NCBI RefSeq assembly: GCF_007830185.1 | Contig: NZ_VLKZ01000007.1 | Coordinates: forward strand, 1-64,000 | From: Halalkalibacter nanhaiisediminis | GTDB lineage: Bacteria > Bacillota > Bacilli > Bacillales > Bacillaceae_D | Length of the DNA: 64,000 nt | Direction: 5' to 3' | Shown here: positions 18,958 to 27,680 of the stretch, in pieces | Layout of the letters: every line of letters starts with the position of its first letter | How positions within the stretch are numbered: the stretch's first letter is position 1 | Translations under genes and position numbers: made by a program | Notes under the pieces: model-generated | What the model was told of the DNA's origin: nothing | The model's input: only the letters and a program-made list of their open reading frames with translations | Databases searched by the model: none

Positions 18958-19328
18958 AACAGTGAATTCATATAAAAAAGAATTGGTAGTTATATTGGGG
19001 GTCGAACCATTATGGACGGCTTCTTTTTTTGTCTTTTAAACTGATGAACATAATTTTTTGAGGAGACATATATTGAGGTGTAAGGCATAAGCATATGGAT
19101 AGAGAGACAAGGATCATATTTTAGCGCGATATGTGATTGAATAAACACCTGAAAAAACAGGAATAGTTTATTGTATTTGCATATATTAGTTAAAAGAGCA
19201 TTAGTCGCTATCCATGTCGTGATTTAGATTGGACATATCGAGGGTTGAACAACGACATTCACGTCCTTTGGGCGTGAGGAATTTTTGACCATTATCCCCA
19301 TGGCTATTCACGTTGAGGAGGAGGAGCT
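18958..19328 (+). other. 371-base gap between rpe and spoVM
   Basis: No gene recognised. The first part (about 18976-19030) can fold into a loose hairpin with AAAAAAGAA/TTCTTTTTT ends, probably the rpe terminator. A tight hairpin CACGTCC-TTT-GGGCGTG at 19260-19276 with ATTTTT after it is listed separately. The middle (19030-19250) has many stops in all frames. This is where thiN sits in B. subtilis. The promoter of spoVM, expected to be read by sigma-E from B. subtilis data, must lie here, but I could not fix its boxes. Confidence 0.5.
19260..19286 (+). terminator. Terminator-like hairpin upstream of spoVM
   Basis: CACGTCC pairs with GGGCGTG (one G-U) around a TTT loop, followed by AGGAATTTTT. 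It could stop read-through from rpe before the sporulation gene spoVM. The T-run starts five bases after the stem, so the call is tentative. Confidence 0.4.
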
Positions 19329-19409
19329 ATGAAATTCTACACGATTAAGCTGCCTAAGTTTTTAGGTGGGGTTGTCAGGGCAGTACTGAACTCATTTAAA
19401 AAAGGGTAA
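19329..19409 (+). CDS. spoVM: Stage V sporulation protein M
   Basis: A 26-residue peptide beginning MKFYTIKLPKFLGG and ending in a Lys-rich tail, the SpoVM pattern. In B. subtilis this amphipathic helix binds the convex forespore membrane, recruits SpoIVA and inhibits FtsH, and so starts spore coat assembly. A strong GAGGAGGAG site is upstream of ATG. Its position between rpe and rpmB is conserved in Bacillus. It is too short for usual gene finders, and it shows that the organism is an endospore former. A shared bidirectional terminator follows. Confidence 0.96.
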   Translation: MKFYTIKLPKFLGGVVRAVLNSFKKG

Positions 19410-19411
19410 AC

Positions 19412-19438
19412 AAAAAAGCACCAAAGTGGTGCTTTTTT
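19412..19438. terminator. Bidirectional terminator between spoVM and rpmB
   Basis: AAAAAAGCACCA pairs perfectly with TGGTGCTTTTTT around a three-base loop. A-rich and T-rich flanks make it usable for both spoVM (plus) and rpmB (minus). Confidence 0.85.
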
Positions 19439-19462
19439 GTTATCATGCTGAAAGAGAACACT

Positions 19463-19651
19463 TTACACGCGTTCCACTTTACCAGACTTAAGTGCTCGAG
19501 TAGATACATAAACACGTTTTGGCTTACCGTCTACTAAAATACGTACCTTTTGAACGTTTACACCCCAACGGCGCTTCGTTTTATTCAGTGCGTGAGAACG
19601 CTTGTTGCCGCTACGAGCTTGTTTACCTGTAATATAACATTTACGTGCCAT
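19463..19651 (-). CDS. rpmB: 50S ribosomal protein L28
   Basis: 62 residues, the normal L28 length: [20 protein letters not shown], then the basic core [14 protein letters not shown] component of the large subunit. The frame is open upstream to 19672, but ATG 19651 is certain because AAGGAGGTG lies 4-10 bases before it and MARKC is the family start. It is transcribed against its neighbours, converging on spoVM, as in B. subtilis. It has its own good promoter. Confidence 0.97.
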   Translation of the reverse strand: MARKCYITGKQARSGNKRSHALNKTKRRWGVNVQKVRILVDGKPKRVYVSTRALKSGKVERV

Positions 19652-19708
19652 TATGTGCACCTCCTTATCCACAATACAATACGATTACTCTCGAAATCAT
19701 ACTTAAAT

Positions 19709-19737
19709 ATAGTAGCATAGCACATTTAAGATTGCAA
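19709..19737 (-). promoter_or_regulatory. Sigma-A promoter of rpmB
   Basis: Minus strand: TTGCAA (19737-19732), 17-base spacer, TACTAT (19714-19709) with an extended -10 TGC. It is 58 bases before the rpmB start. Confidence 0.7.
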
Positions 19738-19768
19738 TAGGTTGGAGGGAAGTTTATCAAGTAATCTT

Positions 19769-19790
19769 GCTTGACAGTGCAATGTCAAGC
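19769..19790. repeat. Perfect inverted repeat upstream of yloU
   Basis: GCTTGACA-N6-TGTCAAGC, 8-bp arms. It lies in the divergent rpmB/yloU region, outside the rpmB promoter. Either arm contains TTGACA on one strand, but no -10 box sits at a normal distance. It may be an operator; no known Bacillus operator was matched. A TATAGTATAG sequence at 19821-19830 may be the yloU -10. Confidence 0.45.
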
Positions 19791-19880
19791 GCAAAGCTCA
19801 AAACCGCTTTTAAATTCGGGTATAGTATAGTAAAATGGCGTTAATGTATGAAGTTTAGGCTTTGAAAGGGAGGAATGGGA

Positions 19881-20243
19881 ATGTCAATTGAAATGAAAAC
19901 ACAACTTGGTGTTGTTGATGTCTCTAAAGATGTTGTTGCAACGATTGCGGGTGGAGCAGCAATTGATTGTTATGGAATTATCGGTATGGCATCTCAGAAA
20001 CAAATTAAAGATGGCTTAACCGACCTACTTGGAAGAGAAAACTTTCGTCGTGGAGTTGTCATTCGTGAAGACGAAGAGCAGATTCATATCGACATGTATA
20101 TTATCGTAAGCTATGGAACAAAAATTTCTGAAGTAGCTTATAATGTGCAAACCAAAGTAAAGTATCAATTAGAACAAATGTTGGGTCTTGATGTTGATTC
20201 CGTGAACATCTTTGTTCAAGGCGTCCGCGTTACAAACCCGTAA
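19881..20243 (+). CDS. yloU: Asp23/Gls24 family protein YloU
   Basis: 120 residues, the B. subtilis YloU length. Asp23/Gls24 proteins are small, membrane-associated or envelope-stress-linked proteins of Firmicutes; the exact role of YloU is not settled. The family pattern is clear: IAGGAAIDCYGIIGMA early, then HIDMYIIVSYGTKISEVAYNVQ. ATG 19875 is in frame but only one base from the AAAGGGAGG site, so ATG 19881 is the start. It is followed after 24 bases by fakA, the conserved yloU-yloV pair. Confidence 0.92.
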   Translation: MSIEMKTQLGVVDVSKDVVATIAGGAAIDCYGIIGMASQKQIKDGLTDLLGRENFRRGVVIREDEEQIHIDMYIIVSYGTKISEVAYNVQTKVKYQLEQMLGLDVDSVNIFVQGVRVTNP

Positions 20244-20267
20244 GTAGGTAGTTAGGAGGAAAAGTTT

Positions 20268-21947
20268 GTGGCAATAAAACAACTAGAAGGTAAGATGCTC
20301 GCTCAAATGTTTGTTGAGGGGGCATCGAATCTGTCAAGGTACGTAAAAGTCGTCGATTCGTTAAATGTGTTCCCAGTACCAGATGGTGATACAGGAACAA
20401 ACATGAACTTATCTATTACTTCAGGTGTGAAGGAAGTAAAGCAGAATATACAGGATGATGCAAGTAAGGTTGCTGCCGCTTTTGCAAAAGGTTTACTGAT
20501 GGGAGCAAGAGGGAATTCAGGTGTTATCTTATCTCAGCTTTTCAGAGGATTCTCAAAGCAGGTAGAAGGGAAATCGTCAATTAGTACAGTCGACTTTGCC
20601 AAAGCACTTGACCATGGTGTCGAGACGGCTTATAAGGCCGTCATGAAGCCTGTTGAGGGGACAATTTTAACGGTTGCTAAGGAAGCAGCCAAACACGCTC
20701 TAAAAACGGCTAAAAAGCATGATGATCTTATTTATGTTATGGATGAAACCTTAAAAGAAGCAAAGGCCTCACTGAAGCGTACACCTAACTTATTACCTGT
20801 TTTAAAAGAAGTTGGAGTAGTGGATTCTGGTGGACAGGGACTCGTCTATATATACGAGGGTTTTCTTGCTGTGTTAAAAGGCGAAGAATTATCGGATGAT
20901 GTAGAGGATCTACCTTCAATGGAAGATCTGGTGAAAGTCGAGCACCATAATGTACAAAGCCATATGGCAACGGAAGATATTGAATTTGGCTTCTGTACAG
21001 AAGTGATGGTTCGTTTTGAGGAAGCGAAGACGGCTAAGAACCCGTTTGATGAAGGTAGCTTTAGACAAGAGTTAAGTGCTCTTGGTGATTCTTTACTGGT
21101 CGTTTCAGATGAGGATCTTCTTAAGGTACATATACACGCTGAACAACCAGGTGAAGTACTGACAAAAGCCCAACGTTTTGGTGAATTAATCAATATCAAA
21201 ATTGAGAACATGCGCCAGCAGCATACTCATTTACTGGAAGAAACGAAAGCTGTTTATGAACAGGCTGGTGAGCTGACAGTTAAAGAAAAAAGCGAATTTG
21301 GTATCGTAACGGTATCAATGGGTGAAGGCATAGCAGAGCTGTTTAAAGGACTAGGAGCTGGAGTTGTCATTTCTGGTGGTCAAACGATGAATCCGAGCAC
21401 AGAAGATATTGTGAAAGCAATTGAAGAAGTTCATGCCAAACACGTGATCATTTTACCTAATAATGGTAATATCATCATGGCAGCTGAACAAGCGGCTCAA
21501 GTTGTAGGTGAGAATGCGGTTGTTGTTCCGTCTAAAACGGTTCCACAAGGGCTTGCAGCATTGCTTGCGTTTAATCCGACTGAAGAGTTGGTAAACAATG
21601 CAGATACAATGACAGAGGCGATGACTGCTGTGAAATCTGGACAGGTAACATATGCTGTACGTGATACAACTATTGATGGCATTATAATTAAAAAAGATGA
21701 CTTTATGGGCATTGCTGAAAAGAAAATTGTTAGCTCTGGAGCTGATATTCTTTCAGTGACAAAAGAACTTATTGTAAAAATGCTAGATGAAGACAGCGAA
21801 ATCGTCACTTTACTTCAAGGTGAGGATGCATCAGACGATTCAACAGAGCAGCTAGTTGATTTCTTGGAAGAAGAATATCCTGAGTTAGAAGTGGATGTCC
21901 ATAAGGGTAACCAACCTCTTTACTCTTATATTATTTCAGTTGAGTAA
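20268..21947 (+). CDS. fakA: Fatty acid kinase catalytic subunit FakA (YloV)
   Basis: 559 residues. FakA phosphorylates exogenous fatty acids held by a FakB protein; the acyl-phosphate then enters phospholipid synthesis through PlsX/PlsY. The N-terminal DAK2-type kinase domain (1-about 205) shows the metal-binding motif PVPDGDTGTNMN at 36-47 and GARGNSGVILSQ. A middle domain and a C-terminal domain follow (from about 340: SMGEGIAELFKGLGA, TMNPSTEDI). The start is GTG with AGGAGG upstream. A FakB-type gene follows directly, and plsX is 3.8 kb downstream, so the uptake route is physically clustered. Confidence 0.94.
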   Translation: MAIKQLEGKMLAQMFVEGASNLSRYVKVVDSLNVFPVPDGDTGTNMNLSITSGVKEVKQNIQDDASKVAAAFAKGLLMGARGNSGVILSQLFRGFSKQVEGKSSISTVDFAKALDHGVETAYKAVMKPVEGTILTVAKEAAKHALKTAKKHDDLIYVMDETLKEAKASLKRTPNLLPVLKEVGVVDSGGQGLVYIYEGFLAVLKGEELSDDVEDLPSMEDLVKVEHHNVQSHMATEDIEFGFCTEVMVRFEEAKTAKNPFDEGSFRQELSALGDSLLVVSDEDLLKVHIHAEQPGEVLTKAQRFGELINIKIENMRQQHTHLLEETKAVYEQAGELTVKEKSEFGIVTVSMGEGIAELFKGLGAGVVISGGQTMNPSTEDIVKAIEEVHAKHVIILPNNGNIIMAAEQAAQVVGENAVVVPSKTVPQGLAALLAFNPTEELVNNADTMTEAMTAVKSGQVTYAVRDTTIDGIIIKKDDFMGIAEKKIVSSGADILSVTKELIVKMLDEDSEIVTLLQGEDASDDSTEQLVDFLEEEYPELEVDVHKGNQPLYSYIISVE

Positions 21948-21977
21948 GGCAAGAATCAGAAAGGGGTGTGGAGTAGA

Positions 21978-22829
21978 GTGACGAAAATTAAAATTGTAAC
22001 AGACAGTACCGCTGATATTCCAGCTTCTTTAGTGGAGGAATTGGGTATTACAGTCGTCCCTCTAAATGTTACTTTTTCAGATGAAGAATCTTATGAGGAT
22101 GGAGTTAGCTTAACGGCAGATCAATTTTATAAAAAGGTTGAACAGTCGGGTATTATCCCATCAACTTCACAGCCCACTCCTCATCAATTCGAGGAAGTGT
22201 ATCGCTCGTTGCTTGATGAAGATAGTACGATTATCTCCATTCATTTATCTTCAAAGTTAAGTGGCACTTTTCAATCTGCCACGATTGCAAAGCAAGCCAT
22301 TGATGAAGAGAATGTGATTCATGTCATTGATTCAAAGCGTGCATCTTATGCGATTGGTATCATTGTCGTAGAAGTAGCAAAATTAGCAAATGAGGGCAAG
22401 TCGCTCGACGCTTGTTTAGCACGATTAGAAGAATTACTTGATGATACAAATGTCTTTTTTATGGTTGATACACTCGATTTCCTTCAAAAAAATGGCCGAA
22501 TCGGAAAGGCATCAGCTCTACTAGGAACGATGCTAAAGATTAAGCCTATTCTTTCTTTATCTGCTGAAGGTGAAGTGTATTCTCATGAAAAAGCTAGAGG
22601 ACAAAAGAAAGCACTGAATCGTATGATTGAATTGCTAAAAGACCAGTATGGGACTTCGCCTATCCACTTAGGCATTTTTCATGCTGTCAATGAGACTTTA
22701 GCAATGGAAATGTGTAAGAGACTTAAAGAAGAGTTCGATGTACAGTCGGACGTGATCACATCTATTGGTGCTGTTATTGGTGCGCATGTGGGGCCTGGTA
22801 CCATCGCCATTGCCATGGCTAAAGCTTGA
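21978..22829 (+). CDS. DegV/FakB family fatty acid-binding protein
   Basis: 283 residues. DegV proteins bind one fatty acid and, as FakB, present it to FakA. Family motifs: IVTDSTADIP at 6-15, IPSTSQPTP at 60-68, the acyl-carboxylate loop SSKLSGTFQSA at 91-101, RASYAIG, and LLGTMLKIKPIL. GTG 21978 is chosen over an upstream in-frame GTG (21966) because AAGGGGTG sits about 10 bases before it and MTKIKIV is the family start. In B. subtilis this position holds sdaAB-sdaAA (L-serine dehydratase), so the locus differs. The role as FakB is inferred from the family and from fakA next door. Confidence 0.9.
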   Translation: MTKIKIVTDSTADIPASLVEELGITVVPLNVTFSDEESYEDGVSLTADQFYKKVEQSGIIPSTSQPTPHQFEEVYRSLLDEDSTIISIHLSSKLSGTFQSATIAKQAIDEENVIHVIDSKRASYAIGIIVVEVAKLANEGKSLDACLARLEELLDDTNVFFMVDTLDFLQKNGRIGKASALLGTMLKIKPILSLSAEGEVYSHEKARGQKKALNRMIELLKDQYGTSPIHLGIFHAVNETLAMEMCKRLKEEFDVQSDVITSIGAVIGAHVGPGTIAIAMAKA

Positions 22830-22836
22830 AAACGGA

Positions 22837-22879
22837 AAAAATATTCCTGCCTTTTCTAAAATGGGGTAGGAATATTTTT
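22837..22879 (+). terminator. Rho-independent terminator after the degV/fakB gene
   Basis: AAAAATATTCCT pairs perfectly with AGGAATATTTTT (22837-22848 and 22868-22879). It would end the yloU-fakA-fakB unit and isolate the recG leader ORF. Confidence 0.75.
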
Positions 22880-22909
22880 GTCTACTTAGAGTGGGGGAGG
22901 TCATCTATA

Positions 22910-23008
22910 ATGAAGCAGCGCAGTTATCGTATTGATTCAATTAATAAACAGATAAAGACTAACAAATGTAATAGTTGCAATCATGATTGGCCGAGTTGGC
23001 TGAAATGA
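22910..23008 (+). CDS. Predicted 32-residue leader ORF coupled to recG
   Basis: Not recognised. A strong ribosome site (GGGGGAGG, 22893-22900) lies nine bases before ATG 22910. The 32-residue product starts MKQRSYRID and contains Cys-x2-Cys (KCNSCNHDWPSW) near the end. Its TGA overlaps ATG 23005 of recG as ATGA. It has no signal peptide or membrane segment. The frame is open further upstream, but only this ATG has a ribosome site. It could be a real microprotein or a leader whose translation drives recG initiation, since recG has no ribosome site of its own. Coding evidence is only the ribosome site and the overlap. Confidence 0.45.
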   Translation: MKQRSYRIDSINKQIKTNKCNSCNHDWPSWLK

Positions 23009-25053
23009 ATGAGATCATGAAACAACCAGTTACGTCTGTGAATGGAATCGGGGAAGAGACCGCAAAACAATTACAAGGGCTCCGTATTACAACCGTTGGT
23101 GAACTTTTGGAGCATTTTCCGTTTCGCTATGAAGATTATAAGTTAAAAGACTTACATGAAGTCGGGCATGAAGAGCGAGTAACTGTTGTAGGAACTGTTC
23201 AAAGTGAACCGTCCATCCGTTATTTCGGAAAGAAGAAAAACCGTCTTTCATTTCGGTTTCTTGTTAACCAAATCCTTATCACTGTTACCTTCTTTAATCG
23301 TGCTTTTTTAAAAAATCAAATCGTTGTTGGATCTGAATTAACGATAACCGGTAAGTGGGACCAGCATCGGATGACGATTACAGGAAGCGAATGTCGCCAA
23401 GGGCGAGAAGAGAGAGAGCAAACGATTGTACCCGTTTATTCTGTAGCGGGTAAGTTGACAACGAAATCGCTACGTAAATACGTCTTTCAAGCAATCAAGC
23501 AGTTTGGTACACATATTCCAGATATTGTTCCTACTGAACTTTTAGAAGCTTATAAGCTTCCTACAAAAGGAGAAGCGGTACATCGTCTGCATTTTCCTCC
23601 TAACGCGGAATCGATGAAGCATGCGCGAAGACGAATGGTTTATGAAGAATTTTTGCTATTCCAATTAAAAATGCAAGCTTTTAGAAAAGCAAATCGCGAA
23701 AATGCAAAAGGGCGATCTCTTTTGATTTCATACGAGGATGTTAGCTCATTTATTCAGCAATTGCCATTTCCGCTAACTGGTGCACAAGAGCGTGTTGTTA
23801 ATGAAGTGATGGCTGATCTACGTTCTCCTTACCGTATGAATCGTCTTCTGCAAGGGGATGTAGGCTCTGGGAAGACGGTTGTAGCGGCTATTTGTATGTA
23901 TGTTGTGATTAAAGCTGGTTTTCAGGCGGCTCTCATGGTTCCCACTGAAATCCTTGCAGAGCAACATGTACAATCTTTACAATCATTTTTCGAACCACTT
24001 GGTATTCGCGTTGAATTATTATCAGGTTCTGTTAAAGGGAAAAAGAGAAAGGAACGTTTAGAAGCATTAAGAGTGGGTGAACTCTCTCTCGTTGTTGGAA
24101 CGCATGCCTTGATTCAAGATGATGTGATTTTCCATAACCTCGGTTTGGTCATTACGGATGAACAGCATCGTTTTGGTGTTGAGCAACGACGAGTATTGCG
24201 AGACAAGGGAGAAAATCCTGACGTGCTTTTTATGACGGCAACGCCAATTCCAAGAACACTTGCGATTTCTGTGTTCGGTGATATGGATGTGTCGATTATT
24301 GATGAAATGCCAGCTGGTCGAAAAGTCATTGAAACGTACTGGGCAAAGCCTGATATGTTTGAGCGAGTGCTTGATTTTATCAATAAAGAATTGCAAGCTG
24401 GACGTCAAGCTTATATCATTTGTCCGTTAATTGAAGAATCAGAGAAGCTTGACGTTCAAAATGCAATCGATGTTCATATGATCTTACAACAGCATTTTCA
24501 AGGAAAGTGGCAGGTTGGTCTGATGCATGGCCGCCTCCCATCTGCAGAAAAAGAAGCTGTAATGGAAGCTTTTAGTAAGAATGAATCGCAAATTCTCGTT
24601 TCGACTACAGTTGTTGAAGTAGGGGTTAACGTACCAAATGCAACGGTGATGGTGATTTATGATGCAGAGCGCTTTGGCCTTGCCCAGCTCCATCAATTAA
24701 GAGGACGGGTCGGTCGTGGCGATGCCCAGTCATATTGCATTTTGCTAGCTGATCCTAAATCTGAAGTAGGGAAAGAACGAATGAGAATTATGACTGAAAC
24801 CAATGATGGCTTTGTTCTTTCTGAGAGAGATTTAGAATTGCGTGGTTCGGGTGATTTCTTTGGAACGAAACAGAGTGGCTTGCCCGACTTTAAAGTGGCG
24901 GATGTCGTTCATGATTACCGCGCTTTAGAAGTAGCTCGTCAAGATGCTGTGAAGCTAGTAAATTCAAGTGCCTTTTGGTCTGAACAACGTTATGCTGATT
25001 TAAGGGAGTATATCCACGAACAAGGAATATTAGATGGGCAAAAACTGGATTAA
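23005..25053 (+). CDS. recG: ATP-dependent DNA helicase RecG
   Basis: 682 residues from ATG 23005, exactly the B. subtilis length. RecG reverses stalled forks and processes branched DNA. N-terminal helix-hairpin and OB-fold wedge (FPFRYEDYKLKDL), helicase Walker A GDVGSGKT at 284-291, DEQH at 385-388, VEVGVNVPNA, and motif VI QLRGRVGRG. The frame also offers TTG 22987 and ATG 23017. ATG 23005 is preferred because it overlaps the stop of the upstream 32-codon ORF. No good Shine-Dalgarno lies before any of these starts, which suggests coupling. The fapR promoter follows within a few bases of the stop. Confidence 0.95.
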   Translation: MNEIMKQPVTSVNGIGEETAKQLQGLRITTVGELLEHFPFRYEDYKLKDLHEVGHEERVTVVGTVQSEPSIRYFGKKKNRLSFRFLVNQILITVTFFNRAFLKNQIVVGSELTITGKWDQHRMTITGSECRQGREEREQTIVPVYSVAGKLTTKSLRKYVFQAIKQFGTHIPDIVPTELLEAYKLPTKGEAVHRLHFPPNAESMKHARRRMVYEEFLLFQLKMQAFRKANRENAKGRSLLISYEDVSSFIQQLPFPLTGAQERVVNEVMADLRSPYRMNRLLQGDVGSGKTVVAAICMYVVIKAGFQAALMVPTEILAEQHVQSLQSFFEPLGIRVELLSGSVKGKKRKERLEALRVGELSLVVGTHALIQDDVIFHNLGLVITDEQHRFGVEQRRVLRDKGENPDVLFMTATPIPRTLAISVFGDMDVSIIDEMPAGRKVIETYWAKPDMFERVLDFINKELQAGRQAYIICPLIEESEKLDVQNAIDVHMILQQHFQGKWQVGLMHGRLPSAEKEAVMEAFSKNESQILVSTTVVEVGVNVPNATVMVIYDAERFGLAQLHQLRGRVGRGDAQSYCILLADPKSEVGKERMRIMTETNDGFVLSERDLELRGSGDFFGTKQSGLPDFKVADVVHDYRALEVARQDAVKLVNSSAFWSEQRYADLREYIHEQGILDGQKLD

Positions 25054-25056
25054 CTA

Positions 25057-25085
25057 TTGAAATCAAGCATAAGCAACTATATACT
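25057..25085 (+). promoter_or_regulatory. Sigma-A promoter of the fapR operon
   Basis: TTGAAA (25057-25062), 17-base spacer, TATACT (25080-25085), beginning three bases after the recG stop. The FapR site covers the region just downstream. Confidence 0.75.
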
Positions 25086-25088
25086 ACT

Positions 25089-25106
25089 CTTAGTACCTAG
25101 TCATAT
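25089..25106 (+). promoter_or_regulatory. FapR operator
   Basis: The core TTAGTACCTAGTC (25089-25102) matches the FapR box known from B. subtilis fapR, where FapR represses lipid genes until malonyl-CoA binds. Its position at the expected transcription start, just after the -10 box, fits repression and autoregulation. The right half (TCATATAA) is less well conserved. Confidence 0.7.
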
Positions 25107-25128
25107 AAATAAGTGGAAGGTGCATGCC

Positions 25129-25710
25129 TTGAAACGAAAAAAGAAAGAACGCCAAGAGCTACTTAAACAGACATTAGAAGCGAACCCCTTTATGACAGAT
25201 GAAGCGCTCGCAGATCAATTTGCTGTTAGTATACAAACGATTCGTCTTGATCGAATGGAGCTAGCGATTCCAGAATTACGGGAGCGAATTAAGGATGTTG
25301 CCAAGCAACAGCTTGATGATGTGAAGGCACTCTCGCCTGAAGAAGTCATCGGTGAAATTGTTGACCTCCAGTTGGATGAAAGAGCAATTTCTATTTTAGA
25401 TGTCAAAAATGAACATGTATTTTCTCGAAGTGGCATCGCCCGTGGGCATCATTTATTTGCACAAGCCAATTCGCTAGCTGTTGCGATTATTGACGATCAA
25501 TTAGCTTTAACAGCCAAAGCAACGATTCGTTTCACTAGACAAGTACAAGCTGGTGAAAGAGTCATTGCGAAAGCACAAGTAGTTGACATTGATTTAGCCC
25601 TTACAAAAGTGAATGTGTTAAGCTATGTAGATCATGAACTTGTGTTTTCAGGTGAATTTGTGATGTACCGTTCAAATGATCGAGAGCCAAAAAGGGGAGA
25701 ACAAAAATGA
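25129..25710 (+). CDS. fapR: Malonyl-CoA-responsive transcription repressor FapR
   Basis: 193 residues (B. subtilis 188). FapR represses fatty acid and phospholipid genes and is released by malonyl-CoA. An N-terminal helix-turn-helix (about 22-50, [19 protein letters not shown]) and linker helix precede a hot-dog domain with [16 protein letters not shown]. The frame is open back to 25057, but that part is the promoter and operator. TTG 25129 gives the family start [12 protein letters not shown] and has GTGGAAGG about 8 bases upstream. ATGA overlap with plsX. Translation from TTG may keep its level low. Confidence 0.95.
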   Translation: MKRKKKERQELLKQTLEANPFMTDEALADQFAVSIQTIRLDRMELAIPELRERIKDVAKQQLDDVKALSPEEVIGEIVDLQLDERAISILDVKNEHVFSRSGIARGHHLFAQANSLAVAIIDDQLALTAKATIRFTRQVQAGERVIAKAQVVDIDLALTKVNVLSYVDHELVFSGEFVMYRSNDREPKRGEQK

Positions 25711-26705
25711 GATTATCCATTGATGCAATGGGAGGCGACAATGCCCCAAAAGCCCAAGTTGAAGCTGCCCAAAAGGCAATTCAATCATTTCCTGACATAG
25801 AGATTACTCTGGTTGGAGATGAAGAAGAGATTCAAAAATATCTTACTGATTCTACTCGAATAACGATTTTACATACGACGGAAAAAATTGAAGACACGGA
25901 TCAACCAACGACAGCTGTTCGTAGGAAGAAAGATTCATCAATGGTTCTTGCCGTTCGTGAAGTGAAAGAGGGGCGTGCTGATGCAACGATTTCATCTGGT
26001 AATACAGGAGCATTGATGACAGCTGGTTTGCTATATGTTGGTCGAATAAAAGGGATCGATCGCCCAGCTCTTTCGCCGATGCTACCTACACTTGATGGAA
26101 ACGGCTTTTTATTGCTTGATGTAGGGGCAAATATGGACGCTAAGCCTGAACAGTTACTTCAATATGCGATCATTGGTAAAACATACATGGAAATGGTTCG
26201 CGGTGTGAATAAGCCTCGTATCGGCTTATTAAATGTAGGAACCGAGAGTGGAAAGGGAAATGAACTGACAAAGAATGCATTTCCACTTCTTGAAGCTGCG
26301 GGTTTTCATTTTGTTGGAAATGTCGAAGCGCGTGATTTATTAAATGGTGTAGCAGATGTTGTCGTTTGTGATGGTTTTGCTGGAAATTTAGTTTTAAAAA
26401 CAATCGAAGGAACGGCAGGAACTTTGTTTTCTTTGTTGAAAAAAGAATTAACAAGCTCATTTATTAATAAACTAGCTGCTGGAGTGTTGAAGTCTAGCTT
26501 CAAAGAAATTAAGAATACGTTAAGTTATTCTGAATACGGTGGAGCAGGCCTATATGGTTTAAAAGCTCCTGTGATAAAGGCTCATGGTTCATCCGATGCA
26601 ACAGCTGTATTTCATGCGATTCGACAAGCTAAAGAGATGGTTGAACAGCAGGTGGTAACCATTATTAAAAGTGAAGTTGCTAAACTTGAGCAAAAACAAG
26701 AGTAA
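25707..26705 (+). CDS. plsX: Phosphate acyltransferase PlsX
   Basis: 332 residues. It converts acyl-ACP to acyl-phosphate for PlsY, and takes acyl-phosphate from the FakAB route, at the membrane surface. Family motifs: [18 protein letters not shown] at the start, [32 protein letters not shown], and [17 protein letters not shown] overlaps the fapR stop (ATGA) with AAAAGGGGAG upstream. The fapR-plsX-fabD-fabG-acpP order is conserved in Bacillus. Confidence 0.97.
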   Translation: MRLSIDAMGGDNAPKAQVEAAQKAIQSFPDIEITLVGDEEEIQKYLTDSTRITILHTTEKIEDTDQPTTAVRRKKDSSMVLAVREVKEGRADATISSGNTGALMTAGLLYVGRIKGIDRPALSPMLPTLDGNGFLLLDVGANMDAKPEQLLQYAIIGKTYMEMVRGVNKPRIGLLNVGTESGKGNELTKNAFPLLEAAGFHFVGNVEARDLLNGVADVVVCDGFAGNLVLKTIEGTAGTLFSLLKKELTSSFINKLAAGVLKSSFKEIKNTLSYSEYGGAGLYGLKAPVIKAHGSSDATAVFHAIRQAKEMVEQQVVTIIKSEVAKLEQKQE

Positions 26706-26717
26706 AGGATGATTTTG

Positions 26718-27680
26718 ATGGGGAAAATAGCCTTTCTGTTTCCAGGACAAGGGTCTCAAGCTGTTGGAATGGGTCAAGAGCTAATTGAAAAAGAAAGCAG
26801 TTGTAAAGATATTTTTGATCGAGCAGATGCAAAGCTTGAGTATGCTCTTTCTACAATAATGCTTGAAGGACCAGAAGATACTCTTAAAAGAACAGAGCAC
26901 ACTCAGCCCGCTTTAGTGACAATGAGTACAGCTGTTCTTGAACTTTTGCAAGAAGAAGGAATTACCCCAGATTATGTAGCTGGACATAGTTTAGGAGAAT
27001 ATAGTGCACTCGTAGCGTCAAAAGCGATGACTTTTGAAGATGCTGTTTATGCTGTAAGAAACAGAGGATTGTTTATGGAAGAAGCCGTTCCTTTTGGAGA
27101 GGGAGCGATGGCAGCTGTTCTAGGATTGGATCGTGCAACGCTGGAAGAAGTTTGTGAAGCTGTCGCAAGAGAATCTGGTGAAATAGCAGAACTTGCAAAC
27201 TTGAATTGCCCTGGACAAATCGTTCTTTCAGGTTCAGCTAAAGGAATTGAGTTAGCAAGTGTCAAGGCGAAAGAAGCTGGGGCAAAGCGGGTGATCCCAC
27301 TCCAAGTGAGTGGACCGTTTCATTCATCATTAATGAAGCCAGCCGCTATCAAACTTGAAGGTGTTCTTCAAGGCATTGAGATTTGTGATGCTGTTATTCC
27401 AGTAATCGCGAATGTTTCGGCAGAAGCGGTACAAGACTCAGCTCAGGTTCGTATAAACTTAATTGAACAGGTGTATTCACCAGTCCTTTGGGAGGATACG
27501 ATTCGGACATTACTTGCTGCTGGTGTCGATACATTTGTTGAAGTAGGCTCAGGTAACGTTTTAACGGGACTTGTACGTAAAGTTGAACGGAGAGCAAAAG
27601 CGATGGCTATTAGCAATCGTGAGGGAGTGTTAAAGCTAAAAGAAATGCTTGAAGGGGTGAACGATAATGTTACAAGGTAA
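26718..27680 (+). CDS. fabD: Malonyl-CoA:ACP transacylase
   Basis: 320 residues. It moves malonyl groups from CoA to acyl carrier protein. GQGSQ at 10-14, the nucleophile Ser91 in GHSLGEY, and the catalytic His202 in GPFHSSLM are present. ATG 26709 is in frame but lies within the AAAGGATG ribosome site; ATG 26718 is placed correctly and gives [14 protein letters not shown]. The 3' end overlaps fabG by 14 bases. Confidence 0.97.
   Translation: MGKIAFLFPGQGSQAVGMGQELIEKESSCKDIFDRADAKLEYALSTIMLEGPEDTLKRTEHTQPALVTMSTAVLELLQEEGITPDYVAGHSLGEYSALVASKAMTFEDAVYAVRNRGLFMEEAVPFGEGAMAAVLGLDRATLEEVCEAVARESGEIAELANLNCPGQIVLSGSAKGIELASVKAKEAGAKRVIPLQVSGPFHSSLMKPAAIKLEGVLQGIEICDAVIPVIANVSAEAVQDSAQVRINLIEQVYSPVLWEDTIRTLLAAGVDTFVEVGSGNVLTGLVRKVERRAKAMAISNREGVLKLKEMLEGVNDNVTR

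Noticed and set aside
22826-23008. 60-codon version of the frame before recG
   Set aside because: Its first half runs through the fakB terminator hairpin and its start has no ribosome site; only the internal ATG at 22910 is supported.
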